A stretch of 64,000 nt of DNA, taken from contig NC_041005.1 of the NCBI RefSeq assembly GCF_004193775.1, forward strand, positions 18,447,865-18,511,864, given 5' to 3'. The notes below the pieces were generated by a model. It did not search any database. It was not told the origin of the DNA and saw only the letters and a list, made by a program, of their open reading frames with translations. Of the stretch, positions 24,410-35,000 are shown piece by piece. How positions within the stretch are numbered: position 1 is the stretch's first letter; each line of letters opens with the position of its first letter. The translations under genes and the position numbers were made by a program. The DNA is from Glycine soja (lineage: Eukaryota > Streptophyta > Magnoliopsida > Fabales > Fabaceae).

Positions 24410-25190
24410 TCTACAAGATTTTCAAGCTAAGCTTTTTTCCGAGTACCTTACCTATTACAACTTTTTGCTATGGTTCATCAGTCTTTTTTCTTTCTTTCTA
24501 TAGAGACTCTAACAATAGGATATAATACATCATCTTCTTTTAACTTTTTTGTGGAAACTCCTCGTTTGAGCTAGATAGCTTTTCTACTTCTGTTCACAAT
24601 CCATGAGAGTCAAGATTTGATTTTCCATTCACCCCAAACAAATATACTTTTATCATATTTTCTTTCCTTCCAACTTTGTCTTTGGAACCATTGGGAGGGA
24701 CTTTTTATAGAAGTTCCATCCTTTGCCTTCATAAGTGGCTTGGGCTCAAGTGAGTTTGACACTACCTCTACTTTGCACCTCTTAAAGGGTTAACCTTTGT
24801 TGATCTTTATTTTCTTTAAGCTCCTGACAAGTTGGTTTTCCTTTTACTTATGTTAACAATAAAGAAATCCTATGGGAGCAAGAAACGCTAGGAGAACATA
24901 ACATCATTCCCTATCTTCTATTAGTATTTATAACATCATTACAATAACAACTAAACATTTTCTATTAGAAGATTTAGTTACACAAATAAATGAATGTATA
25001 TTTTGTAGTAAACTATATAAATTATTAATCTTTGAATCCTTCTTAATATTTTACTCTCCGGTTGTAATATGCATAGAGAGTAAATATTATCTACAAATAC
25101 AATCCTAAAAGAAAAACAACCAAATAAATGAATATTAATCTAGTACAAAAGTATTTTGTATGACCATAGTTTTAGAAATAAAATAATAAT
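24410..25190. repeat. Diverged ~0.8-kb repeat, copy B
   Basis: Begins TTTTCAAGCTAAGC and ends TATTTTGTATGACCATAG. On the minus strand one frame near the left end reads WQKVVIGKVLGKKLSLKIL, resembling the DUF4283 domain of plant LINE ORF1 proteins, so the unit may be a LINE-derived relic. Frames are broken everywhere. It ends next to the partial KEG copy. Confidence 0.55.
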
Positions 25191-25197
25191 ATCTTTT

Positions 25198-26385
25198 AGA
25201 CATGGTAGTGCAATACTTGTCAAGACAATTGTAGAATATAGAAAGACAAATGTTGATGTGTTAAACAAAGATGGAGATCTTCCTCATGTTTTTGCATGAA
25301 TTGTTGATCCCCGGAATGTGTCTGTATCCTTATCAAAATAAATGTTAATGCGTGGTCACAACTAAGAGATGATTTGGAACTATTGTGGCTCACATTTATG
25401 CCTACCATTAAGGGTGATAAACAAACCAACACCCGAATCGAATCCGACATAACCTAGAAAAAGTATTATTTTATTTAGTTGATTTACAACTAGTAGATGG
25501 GTTAATAAGTTTAAGAAACAACATGTAACATGTTGTTATGGTTGGGTGCAAATTGATTTTATTATTTCATCGATACCTGAACCAGTCAACACTAGTAATA
25601 AAATTCTAGAGGTTTGATGAAGTTTCTCGAAACCCTCACATGTTGAAGACAACTTTGCACAGTTACACATACATCATAATAACATATGCTTCTAGTAAAA
25701 AGCAGATATGCTTCCCCCATGATGAAACGCATCACCAAAGAACATCAATTTTGGTACTTATTTTAATATTTTATTATTTTATTTTGTAGATGTGACTTTC
25801 GTAGGTCCATTCACTGTTTCAACACTCTAGCTTTGCTCCTTTGTTTTCCTCTTTCTTTTTCCTTCTATCTATTTCTTTCTCTGCAACACTTTTTCATTAA
25901 GTTTTTCCCCATGATACTTTCTTCTCCCTTTGTTCTAATGTTGATGAATAAATTATTTAAGAAGTTACATGATATACCACCAATTCATATATCAAAAGAA
26001 TTGAGCTTGCATGTTGAGGGTACATTTGTGGGTGAAAAATTTTCAGTGGCCATTATTGGGATTGCATTTTGTTTATTAGTCGAATATCTGCCACAACCTA
26101 TTTGCGTACCCATAAAGTTGACAAAGCTACCACTCGAAGTAACCAAACACAAGTTTGGACGAATTTGGCTTAGGATTTAATACACCTCAATTTGCTTCGG
26201 TTGAGGATATGCGAACTCAAACTCGATTGATGATTTTCCATACCTACCATGGCCAACTAGGCGAGCATGTTTGCCTAAATTGTACTTAAATGTTGCTTCA
26301 TCATCATTAGAACCAAACAAATAACACGAGTTACTGTTAGTTGGATCTGATCCTGGATAATGGTGAGTCTATGAGATAGGAAGAC
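25198..26385 (+). pseudogene. Broken partial copy of KEG (exon 5 - intron 5 - exon 6)
   Basis: 25198-25407 aligns with KEG exon 5 (about 31990-32203). The copy reads [15 protein letters not shown] NVDVLNKDGDLPHVFA and then CVCIL-like NVSVSLS, with a stop after HVFA and a frameshift. After an 832-bp insertion the match resumes at 26241 with the end of exon 5, a recognisable piece of intron 5 (TACTTAAATGTT, CATTAGAAC) and the start of exon 6 (GAGTTACTGTTAGTTGGATC against GAATTACTATTAGCTGGAGC), fading at about 26385. Because intron sequence is retained, this is a duplication of genomic DNA and not a processed copy. It is not functional. Confidence 0.85.
25408..26239. mobile_element. Unclassified 832-bp insertion in the KEG fragment
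   Basis: It interrupts a sequence that is continuous in the parent gene. Flanking copies ATGCCTACCA (25398-25407) and ATACCTACCA (26240-26249) look like a 9-10-bp target duplication with one mismatch. The left end begins TTAAGGGTGATAAAC and the right end is GATTGATGATTTTCCA; these are not obvious inverted repeats. An open frame at 25833-26180 (115 codons) is hydrophobic at its start, but I do not recognise it and would not call it a gene. A duplication of 9-10 bp would suit a Mutator-type element. Confidence 0.55.
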
Positions 26386-27426
26386 TATCAACACTAAATT
26401 TTATAGACTTTCAATGTTTATTATTTACTGCCAAATTAGTGAGGAGAGCAAATCATTTGGGGAAAATGATAGAAAGGTAAAGGGGAGATAAGATATTCCT
26501 ATTAATATGAGATGTTTTGCTTATTGTTTACGGCCAAACTCACATGTTATAATAAGCTCATTTAAATTCTAATGTGAGATATTTTGCGTGGTTATCTTAT
26601 TATTAACTTTAGCTTAGATGTGACATGTGTATCCCTATCCAGTTATACAACTCCTTGTTTTTCTATTTTCTTCACCTTTATCTATTGTGTTATCATGGGA
26701 GGGACATGAAACTTATGCCATTTTATTATCTTTTCTTTCATCCTTGTTAGCATGCTTTTTGTTTGCAATGTCAAACCTACTCCAAAAGCATTTGCTTACA
26801 TGTTACCTTCTCTATTCTTTTTTCCCCTCTAACAATAGTTTCATCAGCTACTTTGCTTTTCACAGTGGTTGAAATATTCAAGGTTTTCACTACATTGACA
26901 TTTAGAGTCCAAAAGCATTCTCCTAACCTCCAAATGCCCTAAAACAACAATACGAGTTGTAGGTTTGTTTCTTTCTTATTTTCCATGTCCTTATCTTTTG
27001 CTAAAACATTTGACATACTTCTTTATGATGACAAAACCTACCACATGCAAACCACGCAAGTGCATACCTTATTATAACATTATAAATCTAATGATTAAAG
27101 TGAAAAATTTAAATCAACGTCTTGAAGAGTTCCACTTCAACACAAACTCAAGAGAAAAATTGTGTATATTGCAACTATAGATTTTAGTAGGATAAATAAG
27201 GATGTGAATCTAAACAACCATTCTTCTAAAGTCATTTTCAAAAATTAAAAAAGTAACCTTCCATCTTTTGACAAAGAACATAATGATATGTTACAAGCCA
27301 TGAACCAACTTCAAAGACATGGCACAAGTCTTTCCAATCTTAGAACATAACCAAGAAATATTCATCATCCGGTCTATGACCTCCATTACTCCATTTAGCT
27401 TTCACATCTTATTGTGAATCTATTCT
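26386..27426. other. AT-rich non-coding stretch
   Basis: No gene supported. Short frames at 26627-26872 and 26965-27180 are Leu/Phe/Ser-rich and T-driven, without recognisable domains. Confidence 0.4.
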
Positions 27427-28230
27427 GCAAGAACTTGAGGCTAAGCTTCTTACTAAGCACATTGACTATCACATCCTTTTGCCATGGTTCGTAAGCCTTT
27501 GTTTTTCTCTTCTTTGAAGTCCCTAATAGTGAGACATAAAATATCTTGTAATTTCTTTGGTGGTAGATAACTTCTATTCTTCCATTTAGAGTTTGTGGAA
27601 GTCAAGATTTGGTTTGTCGTTCACCTTATGTAAATATCTTTATATAATATTTATTTCCTTTCTAACTTCATATTCATAGCCGTCGAAAATGAATCCTCTA
27701 ATGAAGTTCCCTCCTTTGTCTCTACAAGTGGTTGAGGCTCAAGCAAGTTCACCACTATATATACTTTGACCCTTAGAGGGCTGGTTTGTGTTGGCTTGTA
27801 CTTTATGCACTTGACAAACCAATATGCCTCTTTCTATGTTAGCGAGTAAGAGAAACCCTAGGAAAGCAAGTAGCCCTAAGAAAGCATAACACTCTTCTAA
27901 ATCTTTTCATTATTTTAAAGTATATATATTTTTACCACATTTATTCTTTTTTTATATAATAGAAACTTAACATTTTTTTGTTAATAAATTAAGTTTATTA
28001 AACAAAAGTATAATATTTTATAATAATTATATCAGTAAATAAACTATTAATTTTTGAATCCTTCTCGGTAATTCTACTTCCCTTGCATAATGGAGAGTAA
28101 ATATTTTTCAATAAATACAATCTTAAAAAGAAAAATCATTCAAATATGCAAATGAATATTAATATAGTATAAAAATATTTCGTATATCCATAGTCTTAGA
28201 AAATATTTATTTCAATCAAAAGCACCCATT
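27427..28230. repeat. Diverged ~0.8-kb repeat, copy C
   Basis: Begins AACTTGAGGCTAAGC and runs through CATGGTTCGTAAGCC, GTCAAGATTTGGTTTG, GAAGTTCCCTCCTTTG, AAGTGGTTGAGGCTCAAGC and ATGGAGAGTAAATA to TTTCAATCAAAAGC. On the minus strand one frame reads WQKDVIVNVLSKKLSLKFLQ, again like the DUF4283 part of a LINE ORF1. It ends where the KEG upstream region begins. Confidence 0.55.
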
Positions 28231-29090
28231 CGTACAATGATGGCATCTTCATCACGATGATCACATCGTTTTTCCATTTTCTTCATGGAATAAAGGAGCA
28301 TTATTTTTCGAAAAAGGAGTTTATCTAGGAAGAACTTTCACACCGTGCAAAAAGGCAGAAAAAAATAAAAGTGGGCAATGCATCCGTATAGGTATAGGAG
28401 CAACCCCAAATTTGGCAAGCACAGAACTCCAAGAACCTCTCCCTTTCTTGGCGACCACAACCCAAACAAAACCTAGTTTAAAAGAAAAATCTAGAGATAA
28501 AAAGCACCCACATAATAACAATAATAGAAATATTGAACCAAAAGAAAGCCTAAAAAACAAGGATCCCTCAAAATTATTCCACTTCTGTGAAGCAAAGTGA
28601 TTTTGGTTTTGGGGGGTGGTGAGGTGTGTAGTGTAGTACTAGTTCAAGTACTTCTTCAAAGTCCAAAGCCACCTACATCATCTCTCTCGCCTTTTGTTTC
28701 CAACCTATCCACCTAAGGCCAAACCTTTCTCACAAATGGAAAAACCGCAACGAAAGAAAGAAGAAACTAATAAAAGCAAAAAAAAAAAAAGAGAGAAAAC
28801 ATCTAAATACCAAAATCCCCCTCTCAATTCATTTTCTTTAACTTTTGTTCAGCAACCACAACAACTTCTTCCCTTCTTCTCTTTCTCTCTCTAAAACCCT
28901 TTTTCTCTCTAGATTATTTCCTTCATCATTAGCTTAATTGATCAAGCTTTAGTCCTTTCGTTTGCTTCACCCCATGGATCTAACATTCGCACCTTAAAAG
29001 AGATCCTTCAAAGTTCAGTTCAATTTCGGATCAAAGTGGTGGCGTTCCGACACTGATAAATTAAAATTGAGAGAAGAGAGAGAAAAAAAA
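28231..29090 (+). promoter_or_regulatory. KEG upstream region and 5' leader
   Basis: The 860 bp before the start codon. A CT-rich tract at about 28840-28915 is typical of plant 5' leaders, and TTTCTCTCTAG at about 28903-28913 could be a leader-intron acceptor. No convincing TATA box was found, so the start of transcription is not placed. A 7-codon upstream frame lies at 28974-28997. Confidence 0.5.
28974..28997 (+). CDS. Short upstream open reading frame in the KEG leader
   Basis: ATG at 28974 opens a 7-codon frame (MDLTFAP) ending in TAA, 93 bases before the KEG start codon. If it lies in the mature leader it could lower initiation at the main start. Whether it is transcribed or translated is not known from sequence. 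Confidence 0.3.
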   Translation: MDLTFAP

Positions 29091-32000
29091 ATGAAAATCC
29101 CGTGTTGTTCGGTTTGCCAAACGCGGTACAACGAGGAGGAGCGAGTTCCGCTTCTGCTCCACTGCGGGCACGGGTTCTGCAGAGAGTGTCTCTCGAGAAT
29201 GTTTTCGGCGTCTTCGGACGCCACGCTGGCGTGTCCCAGGTGCCGCCACGTGTCCACCGTCGGAAACTCGGTTCAGGCGCTGAGGAAGAACTACGCGGTG
29301 CTCGCGCTACTCCAATCCGCCGCTGCCGCCGCCAACGGCGGCGGTGGAGGGCGGTCGAATTTTGATTGCGACTACACCGACGACGAGGAGGACGGTGACG
29401 GCGGTAGAGAGGATGAGGACGAGGAGGACGACGAGAAGCGGCGGCGGAACAGCCGCGAGTCGCAGGCGTCGAGCTCCGGCGGTGGTTGCGCGCCGGTGAT
29501 CGAGCTCGGCGGCGGCGGCGGCGGCGGCGGCGCGCACAATGACCTGAAGCTGGTGCGGCGGATTGGGGAGGGGAGGAGGGCGGGGGTGGAGATGTGGATG
29601 GCGGTGATCGGCGGTGGTGGCGGCGGCGAGGGAGGAGGAAGGCAGCGGTGCCGGCACAACGTGGCGGTGAAGAAGGTGGCGGTGGCGGAGGGGATTGATT
29701 TGGATTGGGTGCAGGGGAAGTTGGAGGATTTGCGTAGGGCTTCGATGTGGTGCAGGAATGTGTGCACTTTCCATGGCACAATGAGGGTGGAAGATAGTTT
29801 GTGTCTTGTGATGGATAGGTGCTATGGATCGGTTCAGTCTGAGATGCAGCGTAATGAAGGGAGGCTCACTTTGGAACAAGTTCTAAGGTCTTTGATTTTT
29901 TTTTTTCCTTTTTAGATTTAGGAATCTTTTGTTTCTTCTTGTGGTTGATTAATCTTGTTGTGAGAAGTTTATTTGACTTGATAGTGACTATGTAGTGAGT
30001 AGACTGAAAGAAGTGTGGTGATTGTTGCGTTTGATTAGTTTAGTTTCTCTTGGTTTGTTTGATGAGTAATTGTTGTGGTTGCAGTTGTGTGATTATTGTG
30101 TTTGATTAGTTCAGTTTCTCTGATTTGTTTGATGAGTAATTGTGGTTTTAAGTTACGGTTTTGGTTGATTAGTTTATATTTTTCATTATGTGGTTGTTGC
30201 AACCTCAGTACTGCAATTTTTCAAGTGATGTCTGCAATTTGAAAACTTGATCAGTATTATCCAATGTTGTTAAATGGCAGCATGATGGCAGAATGACGTG
30301 GCAGATTTTTTGCAAACCCCATAGGAAATTTTGAAGGGAGGACCGCAATGGCGGAAATTGTGTGTTTATATGGCGAAATTTTGGCCTTCTGCCATGTTCC
30401 GCCATTCACCATTGATAACATTGTTATTATTGCAATTTCACTGATAAGTAGGAAGCACTACATTCTGGTTAAAATTTGGGGATAATGCAATGTCTAAGTA
30501 GGCTGGACTAAATTAGGTTGGTTTATTCAACGTCTAAAATTTATCATTTTACTCCTGCTTAGGTGCGTTTATGTTTGTAGAAAATGTGTTGTTATCATGT
30601 CTCTGCTAGTCATTAACTAACCAATGTTTGGAGGGAGACACTGTCTATCTATGTGTTTTTCTAGGCTGACTATGTGCTTTCCTGTTGGTTAGGCAGATAG
30701 AAAATAGTTGAATGAGTAATCCCATATTGCATTTCAATTTTCCATGATGCTATAAATAATGATATTAAAATTTTCCAAATGTAGATATGGAGCGGACATT
30801 GCACGAGGGGTTGTTGAGCTTCATGCTGCTGGAGTTGTTTGCATGAATTTAAAACCTTCCAATCTTCTTCTTGATGCAAATGGTCACGCTGTGGTTTCTG
30901 ACTATGGACTTGCTACAATTCTCAAGAAGCCTTCCTGTTGGAAGGCTCGACCGGAGTGTGACTCTGCGAAGATCCATTCCTGTATGGAATGTATAATGCT
31001 CAGCCCACATTATACAGCACCGGAGGCTTGGGAACCTGTCAAGAAATCATTGAATTTGTTTTGGGATGATGGAATAGGTATATCTTCTGAATCAGATGCG
31101 TGGAGTTTTGGTTGTACATTGGTGGAGATGTGCACTGGTGCCATTCCGTACGTGGAGCAATTCATTCTTTACTCAACTTTTCGTTCTTATGTTCTTCCAG
31201 CTTTTTCAAATTTCTTAGTGCAAAATCTGGTTGTGCAGTTGGGCAGGTTTAAGTGCTGAGGAAATCTATCGAGCTGTCGTTAAAGCTAAGAAACTGCCTC
31301 CACAGTATGCTAGTGTTGTTGGTGGTGGAATTCCGAGGGAATTGTGGAAGATGATTGGAGAGTGCTTGCAATTCAAGCCATCTAAAAGGCCTACTTTTAG
31401 TGCAATGCTTGCAGTATTTCTCCGTCATTTGCAGGAAATACCACGCAGCCCTCCTGCAAGCCCTGATAAGTAAGTCTGTTAAGCAAGCTATTATTACTGT
31501 GACTGCATCTTCTGTGTTGGTTTTGACAGCACTTGATTGAGAAGTTAAGGCTACTTACGGTTTTTAGTATGGAAATGTGAGCTTCAATAGGAATGAGCCA
31601 AATGCACAGTTGTCATTGATGTTCAACAAACAGCAATTGTCTTATACAATGTTATACATTTATGTGGATACAGTGGCTTAGATAAGGGCTCTGTGTCAAA
31701 TGTGATGGAGCCTTCCCCAGTACCTGAAATGGAAGTTCCTCAGCAAAACCCAAACCATCTTCATCGACTTGTGTCTGAAGGAGATACTGCAGGTGTTAGG
31801 TTAGTTGGTGTCACGGCACTTCTCATCTGAGCTTGCTATTACTTAAACTTTATCATTTCATTCATTTGCTATGTATTTCTTGCTCAGAGATCTTCTTGCA
31901 AAGGCTGCATCAGAAAATGGCAGCAACTACCTATCGTCGCTATTGGAAGCTCAAAATGCTGATGGTCAAACAGCTCTTCACTTAGCTTGTAGACGTGGTA

Positions 32001-35000
32001 GTGCAGAACTTGTTGAGACAATTCTGGAGTGTAGTGAAGCAAATGTTGATGTATTGGACAAAGATGGAGATCCTCCTCTTGTTTTTGCATTAGCAGCTGG
32101 GTCCCCAGAATGTGTTTGTATCCTTATCAATAGAAATGCTAATGTGCGGTCACGATTGAGAGATGGTTTTGGCCCATCAGTAGCTCACGTTTGTGCCTAT
32201 CATGGTCAACCAGATTGTATGCGGGTATGTTTTTCTTAAATTATACTTAAATGTTTCTTCTTGTTCTTCATTAGAACTATATTCGTCTGAGTTTATGTGG
32301 ACAAATATCAGGAATTACTATTAGCTGGAGCTGATCCCAATGCAGTGGATGATGAAGGTGAATCTGTTCTGCATAGAGCAATTGCCAAGAAGTACACAGA
32401 CTGTGCTCTTGTGATATTGGAGAATGGAGGCTGTAGATCAATGGCCATCTTGAATTCAAAGAATCTGACGTGAGTATTGTCTTAGATTCAGTTTTCTTTA
32501 TAACTTGGAATTTGTTTGCCATGTGTGTCAATCAGTATAGAGGTATGACAACTGATCTTAATTAACTGGTTGGGAAATGCAACAATAGCTTATGTATTAT
32601 TCCACAGGAAAGACAACTTTCCTGAAGTTGTCATTTTGTCATCAATTTTAATTTTCACGTTGGCTATCGTCATTCTTGGAATTTCAGATTTTAAAATCTA
32701 GGCTGGTTCTGTTCAACAGTTACAATATTGTAAACTATTTCATTTATGTTAAATTGATATTTTGTATCACATGAATATATAATCAATTAATCACACAGTT
32801 TTACTCTGGTGTTGCAGACCGTTGCACCATTGTGTGGCAATATGGAATGTTGCTGTTGTGAAGAGATGGGTGGAAGTTGCTACTTCTGATGAGATTGCTG
32901 AAGCAATTGACATACCAAGCCCTATTGGCACTGCCTTGTGCATGGCAGCTGCTTCTAAGAAAGACCATGAAAATGGTATCAAAACTTCATTGTTTGATAG
33001 TGATTTGAACATTTGGCTATTTTTTTTATTGTGGTTTATTTATTTATTTTTATAATTTAGTGCATCTAGAAATGCTTCAATATTGGCCATATATCAATTT
33101 CAAATGGTTTAGATAACAAGGAGTGTTGAAATTGTAAGTTTTAGGTATAGAGGAATAGATATATAAAAGAATTAAACACTGAAATTATATTAACCTAGTT
33201 GTATTACAATGTATTGATGTTTTTCAAACCTAGAGCACTAACCCTTCTTTTTTACTAATTATGAATTTGTCATCCTAACTAATTAGGGAAACAAATCATG
33301 ATAAGATGAAATATGGTAACCAATCCTTAGAGATAATGAGATGATAGTGAAAGTAATCCTAGAGGATAATTTAAAATATGATCCAATATTTTCATATTAT
33401 TCACAAAGAGAATCACAACTGTAGGATGTTAAGGAATCCTCCACTTCACCTGATCTGAGAAAATTTTCATGTTCATTATTGGCAAGTATTATGTTGTCTG
33501 CCGAAGGTGTAATAGATCTGAGATAACTAAGAACAAAATTCTAAAATGTTTTTTAAAAAATTAGCAAACCTGCCCAATCTCTAGTGGCATACTTAAATTA
33601 GTCAGTCACTGGCTAAGCATCAAAGGGACAAATATATTCTATCCCATAAGAAGTTGAGAAGCACACTGAGACTAATGCATGCATTCTACGCCAATGATGA
33701 ATACACCAACGAACTGCTAATGCCACATAATTTATACTTCCTCATTGACAAAGCCTTGATCAAGCAGAACTTGTTCCAGAGTAAAGGTCAGGACCTATGC
33801 TTCCAATGAACCCTAGCATATTATTCCATGTGATGGGTGCCTTATAGTGCAAGTGCTCTTTTGGATCTGAACTGGAACTGTGCATAAGACATCTGATGCT
33901 GGAGCTAAGTGAGGCCTAAGTACTACAAAAAATCATCTCTATTATTTGGATTAATTACCACTGTCCAAAAGAGAAAGAAGCTTGTTTGACCCCATGCTTG
34001 CTACCCGGAAATCATAACTGCTTATTTTAAAACTAGCTTACACTTTTCTGCCAAATTCCATAATTTTCGCAAGATCGGATAGTTTTCAAGAGCTATATGG
34101 ATGGGATGTTGGAGTCATTATTTAACCATCTATCTTAAGTAGTTATCCTAATCTTACCTGTCCCTCACACATTTTCATTGAAGAGTAATTAATGTAATGC
34201 TATATAAGGCTTATTTCCTTATTTAATATAGGGATAGGATAGGAGTCTTATCGTAATAGTGATATTTGGTCTGTAGTTGTACTGTTGTAGCATTACTAAA
34301 ATGTGCTTAATCTAACTCTGCGTAAATCAATGTTAGCTCTTTGTATTTATGCGTCATAACAAATCATTATCATTTTATATAAAAAAAATAAAAGCAAGAG
34401 TTGAAAAGTTCAAATTCTTTCTAATATAAAAGTTGAAGAGCTGTTACAGTGACAAATAAATCCTTGCTTTCTAATTTAAAAGCTTTAGTGTTGTACCTAG
34501 AAGGATTTATTTGTAACTGTAACATGATGACTCTGTTCACCTGCATTTGGAGGCTGCTTTTAATGTAGCAGCCATGGCGATAGCAAAGAAGACAAAGATG
34601 AAAAGGGAATGATGAGTTGGCAGAAATCTGATTAGGGAAAAAAATGGGTCTTGGGTCATCTAACCCGACCCAACCCACTCTTAAATTATAAAAGCCTAAA
34701 AACCAACTCAGCCCTCAACCTGTTCCTTTTTTCCCTTTGACCCCTGACTGTTTGACAATACCTCTGTATTGCAATTTTATCTCTGCGCACATTTATATGG
34801 CGGATTTTCAGATGGCCGTCATAGTCCACCACCCGTCATCGAGAACACTGCTTCTAATTAGTACTTCATTTATGCTATTTAGTCTCTTTAGCAAAATAGT
34901 TGAATTGTCTAATCTTGTTTGTTCATGCCAAATATAGAGGGGAGAGAACTGGTGCGGATATTGCTTGCAGCAGGAGCTGATCCATCTGCTCAAGATTCCC

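Noticed and set aside
29020..29781. Long open frames on the minus strand opposite KEG exon 1 (up to 253 codons)
   Set aside because: They are Arg/Pro/Ser-rich mirror images of the GC-rich, Gly/Glu-coding exon 1 and show no domain; the + strand has the RING finger.
34107..34361. Possible short Copia solo LTR in KEG intron 7 (TGTTGGAGTC...CATAACA)
   Set aside because: The ends look right, but the 5-bp flanks (TGGGA and AATCA) do not match and no internal or second copy was seen.
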